From the NCBI GenBank assembly GCA_964030475.1, contig CAXIPT010000001.1:4090849-4154848 (forward strand): 64,000 nt of DNA, in the 5' to 3' direction. The notes beneath the pieces were generated by a model that saw only the letters and a list, made by a program, of their open reading frames with translations, made no database searches and was not told the DNA's origin. This document shows positions 1 to 11,102 of the stretch, one piece after another; the stretch's first letter is position 1, and each line of letters opens with the position of its first letter. The DNA is from Tethya wilhelma. Its lineage: Eukaryota; Porifera; Demospongiae; Tethyida; Tethyidae. The position numbers and the translations under genes are program-made.

Positions 1-134
1 CCTCCCTCCTCAAAAAATATAGAGGGAAAGGTCAAAGGAAAGAGCCTGGGTATGAGGCTAACATTTTCTTAGGACTGTGATGTTATATGCAGTCTCACCC
101 ACTATTTTAACCCTTGGTTATGTACTACATGGCA
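1..134. other. Left edge, no gene seen
   Basis: I see no coding exon here. Around 43-60 the sequence reads AGCCTGGGTATGAGGCTAAC, which matches one arm of the palindromic repeat family found complete at 13261-13492. It is probably a repeat remnant in the 3' flank of the PIP4P-like gene. Confidence 0.4.
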
Positions 135-303
135 AGTACCGTAGATCGGGAAATTTCACTTATTTAATTTTCACCACTTCGACCAATTTGGTAAAGATCA
201 CCATACATTTTAAATTTTTACATGTTAAATTTTCGCCATTCGCATGCGTAAAATGTCCTGACCTCCAGCATGAAAATTTTTTAGTTGTAAAAATTTCCCA
301 ATT
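135..303. repeat. Diverged fold-back MITE-like repeat
   Basis: The sequence opens with AGTACCGTAGATCGGGAAATTT and closes with TTGTAAAAATTTCCCA. This resembles the much better preserved palindrome at 29171-29380, whose ends are TACCGTATAGCGGGAAATTT and its reverse complement. The arms here are diverged, so this is an old copy. The open frame across it reads A/T-rich repeat and is not a gene. Confidence 0.45.
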
Positions 304-765
304 TACATAATAGACAATAAGATCAAGTAATATACACACAGGGGGAAATTATCATGTCACTGAACATACACATACTGTATCAAATGGGTGGTTGCTAGGA
401 TTAAAATACTACCAAATCACATTATCTACAGCATAATAACAGTCAGTGGAGTAACGTTCGCTCCAAAAAAAGAAGCTAAGGAAGCTATGTCAAGGCTCTA
501 ATCCTTGTCTAGCTAACAAGTTAGAAATTAAGTTACTAGCGTTAAAACTACTGTGCAACCATTCAAACATTATTACATATACCCAATCTGTACTAAGCCT
601 AAGGCGTCTACATTCCCCAAACCAAACAACCGTTACTTAATGGGACCTCCAGCTGAGCATTAAGTGATGGTTGACTATCAAAGCGGAACATAGCGAACTA
701 CAATGATGTATCCCCCAGCACAGCAATGCTCTTGCAACTTGTAGATGACAGCCAACAATGCCTGT
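304..765. other. 3' flank of the PIP4P-like gene, nothing else seen
   Basis: A/T-rich sequence with no exon, RNA gene or repeat that I can support. I looked on the minus strand for the second cysteine cluster of PIP4P proteins (CPCNCLLIC-like) and did not find it. Confidence 0.4.
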
Positions 766-1347
766 CTAAACCAAATACTCATTCAACAAGAAGTGGCCCA
801 TTATGGTGATCACACATATTATCATGACAATGGCTCCACAGAACAACAGTATTGCCACAATCTGTCACTATTTTGTAATGGAGGTTTAATACACATACAT
901 ACAGTGGCTTCTCTGCAGTTGGTGCACTTGACAACCCTCGTCTGGGTCTCAGAAGAGACATGTATGACATGTTGACAAACACGACACTGAACAAACATTG
1001 TTTGACCCCCACCACTTCCCACCGTTGAATAGGGGGGAGGTTGTTCAGCACTTGTAGCAGTTCCATTGGTGGTTGGAGCAACAAAAGATGCTAAAGGAGA
1101 AAAATAAACAGTAAACTTGTATAGTCTTATACAACATGCCATGGTATCAGGTATTAACACAGACAGTTATTTTTAATAGTAGGCTGGGAAAGTAGAAAAT
1201 CCTTGTTTATTTAATACATTTAAACAACTCACTTGGTACTACAGGTTGTTCATAAGCTGGAGGCTCCTCTCCTCCAGTAGACCCAGAAGGGTTGATGGAT
1301 GGAGAGGTGGATAGAAGAGGTTTCTTCTCGTCTAGATCACCACTCAT
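766..1347 (-). CDS. Truncated PIP4P/TMEM55-like membrane protein, 132 aa
   Basis: Three exons on the minus strand: 1347-1233, 1090-903 and 861-766, with introns in phase 1 and phase 0. The N-terminus is proline rich (EEPPAYEQPVVP, AEQPPPYSTVG). It is followed by a zinc-ribbon half, CRVCQHVIHV...VVKCTNCREAT. This matches the first CxxC...CxxC module of phosphatidylinositol-4,5-bisphosphate 4-phosphatases (PIP4P1/2, TMEM55), late-endosome/lysosome membrane proteins of about 250-280 aa. Here the protein passes straight from REAT into one hydrophobic segment (IVAILLFCGAIVMIICVITI) and stops at TAG 768-766. The middle of the family, including the CX5R phosphatase signature, is absent. The join needs a 41-nt intron (902-862), normal for this window. 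It may be a non-catalytic paralogue or a decayed one. Family membership is fairly sure; function is not. Confidence 0.65.
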
Positions 1348-1509
1348 GGTTCCACCAACCTCACAGGATGATTGATAGATGGCTCACTACACAAACGACA
1401 GCTTGGAGTTGGAGGTCAGAACAAGGCCTAGTTTGAAAGTTTATCTTCTTGGTTTTCTCGTCATGTGACTGCGTCACATCATGGTCACATGTACAGTGCT
1501 GATGGGCGT

Positions 1510-1600
1510 CCCGCGCCCGGGGCGCGGCCCGGCGCGGGGCTTGAATAATGACGTCATGATAATCGTGGATATATCCCCGGCCGGGGCCCCGGATCCGGAT
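1510..1600. promoter_or_regulatory. GC-rich divergent promoter with CRE palindrome
   Basis: Between the start codons of the PIP4P-like gene (1347, minus) and TPPP (1670, plus) lies a GC-rich, CpG-dense block at about 1510-1540, unlike the A/T-rich surroundings. It is followed by the perfect CREB/ATF palindrome TGACGTCA at 1549-1556 and a second GC palindrome (CCCCGGCCGGGGCCCCGG) near 1577-1594. It probably serves both genes. Confidence 0.5.
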
Positions 1601-1669
1601 TACTTGTCGATCTTTACCATTATTTTCCAGTGCGAGTACGAGTATTTTGGCACCTACTTGTTCTACAAA

Positions 1670-2764
1670 ATGGCTAGTACTGACAGCTTAGAAAGCGTTT
1701 TCAAGAGCTTCTGTGCCTTTGGAGTTGGCCAAGGTGATGTTGCCATGATGGATGGTGCTAAGTTCGCTAAATTTTGCAGAGATCTGAAGCTATTGGATAA
1801 AAAACTCACACCTACAGATGTAGACATCATATTTTCTAAGAGTAAAGCGTAAGTAGTACTACACAACTATTTTATGGAGTAAGCTAACAAAACAAATTAT
1901 ATTATTCATAAGCTTACTTAACTGTAAGCCTTGTATGTGTGCAACACAATAAAGTTGACATGTTTTGCTTTCCAGAAAAACCGAGCGGAAAATTAACTTC
2001 AAGCAGTTTCAGGATGCCTTGAAACTTCTAGCAGAGAAAAAGTATCCTGGGGATCCCAACAGTCTAAAAAAACTGACAGAAAAAATCACATCTGGAAAAG
2101 GTCCTAGTACAACTGGAACAACTGTAAGTGGAAACCACTTCACTTGTCACCCAGTTAACACCCGAGTTATTACTAGTTACTTTTTTGTTTTACAATGTTT
2201 CCTTGTTGTTCTGCTGTAGAAAACAGTGTCCAACGATGTAGTGGGTAGAATGACGGACACATCAGCGTACACTGGGACTCATAAGTTGAGGTTCGATGAA
2301 GATGGAAAGGGGAAAGGGTTGGAGGGAAGGGATTCCATTGCCAAAGGGAAAGGAATGATTCCTGGGTCTGTTAGCGGTCAGACTGCGTACGTGAGTGGGT
2401 ACAAGGAGGAAGGGAAATATCATCAAAGTCCAAAGACAAGTAAAAAGGTAGGCTTTAGTAGTTGCTACATAGTATTGGTTTGTGTCCCTGGTCCCACACA
2501 TGCACTGGTACATATGATGTCCATGTTGAAATACACCATTTCCTTTTTGGTATTACATAGAGTGACATAGTTGATCGCTTGACGGATACCTCCAAGTACA
2601 CCGGTTCACACAAGCACAGATTTGATGAGTCGGGACGTGGGAAGGGTTTGGATGGAAGAGACCCTGCCAGCAAAGGAGCAGGAATGACTGCAAGCTCTGT
2701 TGGATCACAAGCAGGTTATGTCTCTGGTTACAAGCACGAAGGAACTTACGGCAAGAAAAAGTAG
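1670..2764 (+). CDS. TPPP: TPPP/p25-alpha family protein with duplicated C-terminal motif, 252 aa
   Basis: Four exons: 1670-1848, 1976-2123, 2220-2447 and 2561-2764. TPPP proteins bind and bundle microtubules and occur in ciliated eukaryotes. Residues 1-109 form the p25-alpha core ([38 protein letters not shown]). The family's C-terminal signature, of the form [17 protein letters not shown]...GKG...GYVSGYK, is present twice. Copy 1 is in exon 3 ([16 protein letters not shown], residues about 113-180) and copy 2 in exon 4 ([16 protein letters not shown], about 189-252). Each copy is a phase-0 exon, so the second looks like an exon duplication. Copy 2 is closer to the usual consensus. A polyadenylation signal AATAAA is at 2900-2905. 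The start is the first ATG after a plausible leader and opens the core directly. Confidence 0.85.
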
Positions 2765-3045
2765 CTTGACTTACCAACAAAAAGTACTTTGTATGTGGCA
2801 TAACATGACATTGTACATAAAGCCATATTTTATTTGCTGCATCACTTTTGCATACGTAGCATGTTCAGATACATGTCAAAAATGTTATTAACACAATCTA
2901 ATAAAGTTGATAACATGATTTAATTGCAGTACTACATACACGATACATGACTAAACATCAGCAAGTACACAACAAAATATGAAACAGATCGAAATCAGCA
3001 TGACATGAAACTACCTACAAATTATAGTTGGCCAGCTACAGTACT

Positions 3046-6000
3046 TCAATCTAGAAGGTTCTCCACAGGTTTGAGCACACTGGTAGAGGTTTTAAGAATG
3101 CCTTTCAGGCGTTTCTTTTTTGGAGCAATCCTGGCTGTGGCATTCTCCCCATCCCCATCACTGGAGCTGTCTGACTCCAATAAGGACAATGCTGAATCTC
3201 TCAGCATCTCATACTGCTTGCAAACTACTGACAGCTCTTCTCGTACTGATTCAAGCTCAAACTTTGATTCAGACAGTTTCTTCTCGGTATATCTTTGAGT
3301 CGCTTTGATATTCTCTAGTTTGGTTTGTGTTGCAAGCAAGTCATCCTTTGTAGCTACAAGCGTGGAATGGCTGATCTCAAGTTTGTCTGAGAGGTCCTCC
3401 TTCTCGTTGGAAAGTGCAGAAATTGCCTGCTTTCGTTCACGTAGTTCACTTTGAAGGAGTACAATCTTGGCTTCTGCAGTCTTCTTTTCTTCATACAAGT
3501 TCTCGCACTCTTCTTGCAGCTGGCTACACTTAGTCTCAAATGATTCACACTCAGTTCTCAGTGCCTTCTGGGCATCCTCTGTCTTCTTCTTTGTGAATTC
3601 AACCTCCTCTAATGCAGCCTTGAGCGAAGCAGACTTCATTTTCACTTCTTGTACGAGGTCATATTCTCGATTTTTGGCACTCAGCTGGTGATTGTTCAGT
3701 TCTTCACACTTGGCAATTTGGGACTGTATTTTTGCTTGGAGATCAGCATTAATGCTCTCTAGACTGCTGTTGTACACCTGAAGATCCTTAACTTCAAGTT
3801 TTAGGGAGAGAATGGTGTTCTCAGTTTCTTTCTCTTTTTCCAAGACAGACTCCAGGGAAAGTTGAAGGCGATCTATTTCATTCTGTAGTGCTGCTTTCAC
3901 TTCACCACACTGCCCATGATCAGCCTCCAGTTCAGCAATCATCTTCACAATGTCTTCTGTGTCCAATTCGTACTGACTCAAGGTAGCTTGAAGAGCTTCA
4001 ATCTTGCCGTTTCGAGCTGCCACCATTTCGGAGAGAGAAGTGACTTGTGAGAGAAGGGTGGTATTCTCGGTCTCCATTACCTCACAGCTGCACTTTAGAT
4101 CGGACACTAACGCCTCCTTTTCCAGAAGAGTTGTTTCGACCTCACTCAACTTGACCTCCATGTCACTCATCTTTATCTGTGCTTCGGTGAGGGTGTACTG
4201 GGTAGTGGTAGTGTGGTTCTCCGTGTCACTCAGTTTCGTGGTTAGTTCAAAGTTGGACTGTTCCAGTGTTTCAAGATGTTTCATCAATTTATCTACCTCT
4301 TTCTCGTACATTGACTTGGCATTGTTGACACGAGCTAGCTCCATTTGAAGCTCTTCTATTGTGCTTTCTATCTTGACACACTGCTTCTGTGTTTCCCGGC
4401 GGTCTTCTTGGGCTACATGGAGGGAGGACTCGTTTTTCCTCAATTCTTCTTGAAGTTTGTTTGCAAGCTCCAAGTTCTGCTTCACTTCTCGTTGAAGCTG
4501 AGAGTTGGCCTTGTTCAGCTCTTCAATGTGGGACTGGGATCGCTGCTGATCTAAATCACGTTCTACTAGTTGTCCACAGACTTCTTCATACCTCTCTGAG
4601 AGCTGAACCAGATCCTTTTGAAGCTTTTCTACTTCATCAGACTGACCAGTCTGTTGTCTACCTTTGGCCACCAAAACTGCATTTTTAGCTTCCAAAGCAG
4701 TCAGCTTAATCTGAAGATCTCTTTGACTCTCTTTAAGAAGATTCACTTGATCACGAGTTGCATCAAGAGTCATCTCAGCCTTCTCCAGCTGTGTGCAGAG
4801 CTCTTCTTTTTCAGCCGCCAAGACAGTCACTTTACATTTGTAGGATTGCACCACAGCCGACGTTTGTTCCTGAAGTTCCTTACGTTTCGTGTTGACTTGT
4901 TTTTGCAGCTCAACATTACGCTGCTGAAATTCATCGGCCTTTGATCGAAGGCTAGCCACTTCACTCTGTAATTCAATAGCTCTATTCTTTTCTTTTAGCT
5001 GCAAGCCGGCTGTATTTGCAAAAGTAGTCTTCATATCTTCATAATTCTGCTTTAGGTTGTCTTTCTCAGTAAGTATTTGTTCCAGTTGTGACTGAAGCTC
5101 AGTCAGTGCCTTCTCATTCTCTTTGGCATCTTTCTTCAGCTGGAAAGATTTCTGAGAGACAATCTGAAAGTTTGTTTGAAGACACTGGAGCTCTTGCTTC
5201 AATTTACCATTCTCGATCTGCAGAGAGTCCATTTCAGTCTCCACTGGGAATGGTTTGATTGGAGTGGCAGTGTTGTGTCCAGGCTTCAGGGCATTTCTCA
5301 CAGGAGTCCTGCCTTGTTGGTGGTGCTGGGACTCCCTCTCCAGGCAGTCTCTACATGGACCACTCTGTTTCTTCATCAGTGAAGCATTCTCCAGCTCCAA
5401 CTCCTCAATTCTCCTCACCAAGCCAGCCTCTTTCTGGACAATAGAGTCGTTCTCTTCGGTCAACTGTGCACACGTTTGCTTGGCCTGCATTAGTGCCTGG
5501 TTTAAGTTGGCAATTCTTGAAGAGCCATCTCGATCCTGTTTTTTATGCTGATCACGTAATGAGAGCAAAAGGTCTTCTTTCTGGTTCAACTCAAGCAGGA
5601 TTTTGTCATTCTCTTCCTCTTTCTCAAGCAGTCTAACGTTTGTGTGTGCAAAGTGGAGCAAAATATTTAAAACAGGAATTTAATTTACTTATTAAATTTT
5701 GCATAAAATTATGGAGTAGAATGCTTAAAATTATTCATATGTAATTATCAAATAAGCTCCTCACTTGGCCTTAAGGTTCTTTATCTCCAGTTGGAAAGTG
5801 GAGGTTGTTGCTTTAAAAGATGTGCTCTGGTCTCTACATTGAGCTTCGGCATGTTCCAGGGCCAGTTTGGCATCGTGGGCCAAAGCTTTGGCTTCCATCT
5901 CTGCACTCTCAGCCTTCTCCAGCTGATTCTTCACATCCTTCAGTTTGTGCTGGTATTCACGTAAGTCATTCAGCAGCTCTGTCTTTCTAAATCGTTACAA

Positions 6001-6190
6001 AGCATCATTTCAATGAATGGCATGTCTATGTGAGTATTAAAATAATATCTAAAACTCTGGATGCCTACCTCAAATTCACAGACTTCAAAGCATCTTCTTT
6101 TCTGCTTAACTCCACCTCAGCATCAGACAGTTTTTCACGAAGTGTCCTGTTTTCGTCTTCAAGTTTTTCAAGCTCCTTTTTGGTTGCCAT
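3046..6190 (-). CDS. Large coiled-coil protein, 976 aa
   Basis: Three exons on the minus strand: 6190-6069, 5986-5765 and 5632-3046. Phases agree, giving 976 residues. From MATKKELEKLEDENRTLREK onward nearly the whole protein is heptad-rich and dense in E, K, Q and L, predicting long parallel coiled coils. A break near residues 200-250 holds CRDCLERE and a proline/threonine segment (GHNTATPIKPFPVET). The C-terminus is acidic then basic (LLESDSSSDGDGEN...APKKKRLKGILK). I cannot name a family. It could be a golgin-like, centrosomal or motor-associated scaffold, and coiled-coil similarity alone would mislead. The gene runs head to head with DDX27, 122 bp between start codons. Exon 3 is one uninterrupted block of 2.6 kb, unusual beside its intron-dense neighbours. 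Confidence 0.8.
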
Positions 6191-6312
6191 TGCTGATCAA
6201 AATTTTGAACAGAGTTTTGGTGCTCTTTGAATTGACCAATCACATTTGAGCTCTACACCGTACGCCCACGCCCCACGTGTAGGTGTGCGTTAATTAGAAA
6301 TTCGACACAGCA
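6191..6312. promoter_or_regulatory. Divergent promoter, coiled-coil gene / DDX27
   Basis: 122 bp separate the two start codons. The interval holds an E-box CACGTG at 6274-6279 beside CGCCCACGCCCC. Both genes must use this interval, so a shared bidirectional promoter is likely. The factor assignment is inference. Confidence 0.4.
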
Positions 6313-9300
6313 ATGGAGTTGGACTTTTTACCCACAATTGAGGACGATCGAGAGGTAGAAGAGGAAGAGAGTGACTCTGAGGAAGAGGTAGACCATTGTA
6401 GAGTCGAGGAGAATATCATTGGTTCACACGATCTGCTCTGTATGTTTGTAAAAGGTTACCAAACCCTCAGGTGGACGTGCTAAAAACCAAGCGCAATCCA
6501 TCTTTAGTGAAGGCTTTCAGTTCCTTCAAGATGGAAGCTTATGGGAAGATGATATTAGCTGGGACATTGATGATGATGTGATGCAAATGGCAGTTAAAAA
6601 GCAAGTAGGTTGAGTAACATTAAACTAACATCACTCACATTTCTAGTTTATTGTGAATAAATGTGTACTTGCACATAATTTTTGTCCATCAGAGACCACA
6701 GACATCCTTGGACGACAAGATAGCCAGAGTACGGGAGCTAAAGAGGGCGAAGGTACAAGTGTATTGTATCCATGATTCACATGATAGTAGAGTGTTTCAT
6801 ACTGATTGTAGAAAGAGAAACTTGCCAAAAAGTCCTCCAAAGATGACTCATCAAATACCAAAGGAGATGTCGTATCATCTGATAGTGAAGACAGTGATGA
6901 TGAGATGAATGGGGAGGACAACAGTGATGAGAGTGAGAGTGAATCGTCTGATAACCAGAGCGATAGTGGTGACACTGGGTCTTCAGCTGAATCAAGTGGG
7001 GAAGAACCAGAAGACACAGTTAAGGTGGGTGGGACTATTGTGTGGTCTTTTATTATGTTCATTGGTGTCATCACTTTTGTACTCTGTGTAGGTGAAGAAA
7101 GCAAAGAAAAATTCTGACACTTCTTTCTTTGATGAGCCGCCTCCTCCTCAGAAGAGTGATGTTAACTTCACCGACATGAACCTATCAAGACCACTGCTAA
7201 AGGTACACTAAGATCCACTTGTTGCTTAGTTGTGTTTCATGTTAGTCTTCTTGTACATTTACTAGGCGGTGACTTCTCAAGGATTTGTCAACCCAACTCC
7301 CATCCAAGCCAGCTGTGTCCCTGTTGCTCTCATGGGGAAGGACATCTGTGCCTGTGCAGCTACTGGCACTGGTGAGTGAGACAAATGGTCACAAATAGTT
7401 GAAAAGGTGAAAAGAAAAATTAAAAATGAATAAATAACCTCGTTACAGGCAAGACAGCAGCATTCATGCTACCAATTATAGTCAAGCTCCTTCTTGGCTT
7501 TTATCCTAACAAACTCTTGCCTCAGGTTGTCTGCAACATCAGTGTTGCTGTCCACAAACAAACGAACGGGACGATTGAGACTTAGACGAGCCAGCTCCTC
7601 AACCTGAGAACATACAAGTATAGGTAGATAGCATTGTGCAGGTAACATAATGTTGCAATAATCTTACCTGGTCAGTCATTGTTGCAGAGAATAGCATAGT
7701 TTGTCGGCTCTTTGGACAGAGTTTGATGATGTCATTCAACTGATCTTCAAAGTGTTCATCTAACATTCTGTGGAAGAATAAATGAGAGCAAAAGACTCGC
7801 AATATGAACAGTGCTAGTGCCAGGGCACACCTATCAGCCTCATCAAGCACCAGGATCTCTACTGTACTGAGAGTAAACGATGGTGCATTATGAAGGTGAT
7901 CCACAAGTCTACCAGGTGTTGCAACAATCACATCTGGATTCTTTCGTAGCATAGCCTCTTGACTCTTGCTGTCCAGACCACCTAGGAGAGATGCTCAACA
8001 CATGACGATGTTTGATTGTTGAGTAGTACAATCATATCATACCTGCTGCAAGGCAAAACTCAATGTCTGTATGTTTTGAGAGGGCTTTTCCAACAGAGTG
8101 CACCTGAAGGAGGGAGAGAAGCCATTGTCACTGGTCAGCTAGTGCAGAATGTCTTTTGAATCACAACTATTTAAAATTGATATAGTATCTCTTGTCCTAT
8201 AGCTCTGTGCTGTCGAACTTTCAAGGAACATTGTTTGATATTTCTCAACACAAAAAAGGCAGCTCACAGGATGAGGATAATCCTTGGACTTCTCAATCTT
8301 AGAGCTAGCGAGTTGCATGGAAACCTCTCACAGTTGCAGGTATATTGTATGATCCATATCACGTGACTGCACTTAGTTCAAAGTATCTCGTTTAATATTC
8401 TCACAGAGAATTGAGGCATTGAAACAGTTCAAAGATGGTGATGTGGACTTTCTGGTGGCCACTGATTTAGCTTCGAGAGGACTGGATATTGAAAGAGTGA
8501 AAACTGTACGTTCTGTTTTCCACGAGTCAATTAGATATGCAACATCAGATTCTGTTATAATTTTGTATTCAAGGTTATCAACTTCAGTATGCCTTCTTCA
8601 GTAAAGCAGTATATTCACCGAGTAGGTAGAACAGCCAGAGCAGGCAGGAGTGGACGGTAAAGAGAAGGAAACCTCTTGTAGCACTTTCTTCCATGATTTC
8701 ACTTAGTCCCTTCTTACTGCATAGTTCTGTGTCACTTGTTGGAGAGAAGGAAAGAAAGCTGCTGAAGGATATTGTGAAGAGTGCAAAGTATCCTGTTAAG
8801 AGTAGACTCATTCCTCAAGGTATGCAATGTGTACCACCTTCTGTGAGGTGTTTCTGTTTCATGAATCATCTTTGGCAAATTGCAGAAGTGATTGTGAAAT
8901 ACCGTGATAAGATCCGTAAACTAGAGTCTGAGGTGAAGGAGATCTTGAAACAAGAAGAGGAAGAGAAGCAGTTGAGACTGACAGAAATGGAAGTCAATAA
9001 AGCCCGTAATCTTGTTGAACACGAACAAGAGATTTTCAGTCGGCCCAAAAGAACGTGGATACAGACTGGCAAGAAGAGACCAGCTGTCAGTGATGTGGCA
9101 ACAGGGAGCAATGATTGGTCTACTCTGCCGTTGAGTAAGAAACGAAAGAAAGAGGAGATAAAGAAGAAAACAATGAAAAACAAAACAGAAACTGTAAGTA
9201 CATAATTATGTTTAGTGAATAATTTCTTACAATTCTTCCTCTAATAACAGCCTGAAGAGAAAGCTGAAATGCTGAAACTTAAGTATGAATCAAGAGTCGC

Positions 9301-9668
9301 TAAGAAAGCCAGAAAAAAGAAGAAGCTTTACACTGTTCACCCTGGTGAGGACAGACCCAAAAAGTTTGGTAAGACAATGTATGGATGTTATGTTTTGAGC
9401 ATGTGTGCTTCAAACAAAGAACTGTTATTAAATTTTACAATAGGAAAAACGAAATCCCAATCAGTGATAAAATCATTTGAACAAGAGTTGACTGATACCA
9501 GTAAGAAGACTCTGCGATCACTTAGAAAGTGAGTTTCACTTGCATTGTTGGTTGCATTCAGTTTAGTTTCATACTGGTCTTTTGATGTTCTACTATAGAG
9601 CACCCCAAGTGTTCTCAAACAGTCAGAAAGGCAGTAGGTTCAAGTCAAAGAAACGGTCAGTCTCATGA
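6313..9668 (+). CDS. DDX27: DEAD-box RNA helicase DDX27 (Drs1), with central exons inverted
   Basis: DDX27 acts in the nucleolus in 60S ribosome assembly. Plus-strand exons: 6313-6387, 6455-6604, 6693-6752, 6812-7024, 7092-7202, 7266-7371, 7449-about 7482, 8203-8339, 8407-8505, 8574-8656, 8725-8819, 8886-9193, 9251-9368, 9444-9528 and 9599-9668. They give the acidic N-terminus, [11 protein letters not shown], the Q-motif region ([10 protein letters not shown]), motif I CAATGTGKTAAF, then from 8203 the motif IV region, [34 protein letters not shown] and the lysine-rich tail ending FKSKKRSVS. The exons that should lie between, with ATPGRL, DEAD and SAT, are on the minus strand at 7483-8103 (separate entry). 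Motif Ia (PTREL) and a short piece after [10 protein letters not shown] are missing. As written, this copy cannot be spliced into a whole helicase. Confidence 0.9.
7483..8103 (-). other. DDX27: Inverted block of DDX27 exons
   Basis: Four exons with good splice sites run on the minus strand inside plus-strand DDX27. 8103-8043 reads [20 protein letters not shown]; 7981-7831 carries [25 protein letters not shown] and LVLDEADR; 7767-7668 carries MLDEHFEDQ and [10 protein letters not shown]; 7603-about 7483 reads [20 protein letters not shown] and [13 protein letters not shown]. They join to each other in phase and in the normal DDX27 order, so the block was flipped as a unit. The plus-strand exon breaks in mid-codon stretch at about 7482 (AAFMLPII then nonsense), and the inverted exon ends at the same place. 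No N marks the joins. Either a real inversion or an assembly error. Confidence 0.85.
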
Positions 9669-10305
9669 CTTACACCAAGAGTATAATGGTAACAGGGGAG
9701 AGTGTCCAACAATGGCAACAAGTCCAACATAATTTTTTGACATTTAAAGGAATTTTGACTATAATTATAAGTGTTGTTTTGTTACTAAAAACAAAATGTG
9801 ACATTTATAAATCATCACAAAACGTCACGCATTTTATTTTTGGTAATAAAACAGCACTTACAGTATAAAATGGCACAGTTCCTTTAAGTGTTATTCATTC
9901 ACATAAGAACAACCTCCCTGTACATTACTAGTTGTAGTGTAGCTATTAATAACATCCTGTCAAACAGTTGTAATGCAGTACTGATAAAACACTCTCCCTA
10001 CTCATTTGTACTCTTATACTTTTGCTTACACTATTGTGGTCCAATATTTATCCCGCTCACACATTTTACTCTGATACAGATACAAGAGGAGATGAATTCG
10101 AAACTGGTCAAGATGCACATCTATGTTTATTTGTTTATTTGCTCATAGAAATTAGCTAATTTCATGCATGAGAAAATGGTAAACGTCGACAAGTTCAAAA
10201 ACTTGATTTACCGGATTGACAGCAAGCGCGTCACGTTCATGGAATTCACATGGACAGCTACAGAGAGATGAGACTAATAAAAAACTTTCAAAGAGAGAGG
10301 TGATA
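9669..10305. other. Intergenic DDX27 / alanine aminotransferase
   Basis: I see no exon or RNA gene. The stretch 9700-9890 is A/T-rich, and its end reads CAGTTCCTTTAA, the reverse complement of TTAAAGGAACTG found just after the last visible aminotransferase exon at about 13103. This suggests a dispersed repeat. Open frames here start at random ATGs and have no splice or family support. Confidence 0.4.
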
Positions 10306-11015
10306 ATGGATCGAACTATTCCCACAGCTTGGAGCCTTTACACCTTGGGACATAGGTGTACAAGAGTGAAATCTCTATTGCCAAGTAGATGTATGTTGAT
10401 GTCGGCGAGAACTTGTCAACGGTCACTACACTCACATGCTTCGTTACTGGCTTCAAGAAGTATGGGTGACAAGACAAAGTTTCACGTTACTATTGACTCA
10501 ATAAATCCATCCTTGCGGAGGATGAGATACGCAGTGAGAGGTTCACTACCAAAAGAGGCTAAAAGAATCGAATCTGCCATTAGAAAGGTGCTCAGATTTT
10601 TATACAAATTATCCATGTATCTTTACAAGCACAGTGTCAGAAGTGACACTATCTAGAATTAGTTCTAACCTAGCTAGTACAATTCCCTAAAATTATGGTG
10701 GTAGAACAGTCCCTCATTTTGGTTCATTTGCTGTAATTAGGGAGGGGCACATCCAATAATTCATTTTATATTACCATTTGTGGCATGTGTTTTCATTGTC
10801 CTAGGGAGAAGAATCATACCCATTCAAGAAGGTACTGTTCTGTAACATCGGTGACTGTCATGCCATGGGACAGAAGCCACTCACCTTTGTCAGGCAACTT
10901 CTGGCAGCTTGTTCTAATCCAGATGATCTCTTAGGGAAAGGAATCTACCCCTCTGATGTGGAGGAGAGAGCAAGGCTCATCTTAGAACATTGTAGTGGAA
11001 ATAGCATAGGTACAC

Positions 11016-11102
<87 letters not shown>

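Noticed and set aside
3005..5551. Plus-strand frames opposite the coiled-coil exon
   Set aside because: Shadow frames of the E/K/L-rich minus-strand gene; no splice or family support.
9665..10148. Small plus-strand frames between DDX27 and the aminotransferase
   Set aside because: Random A/T-rich frames with no recognisable motif.
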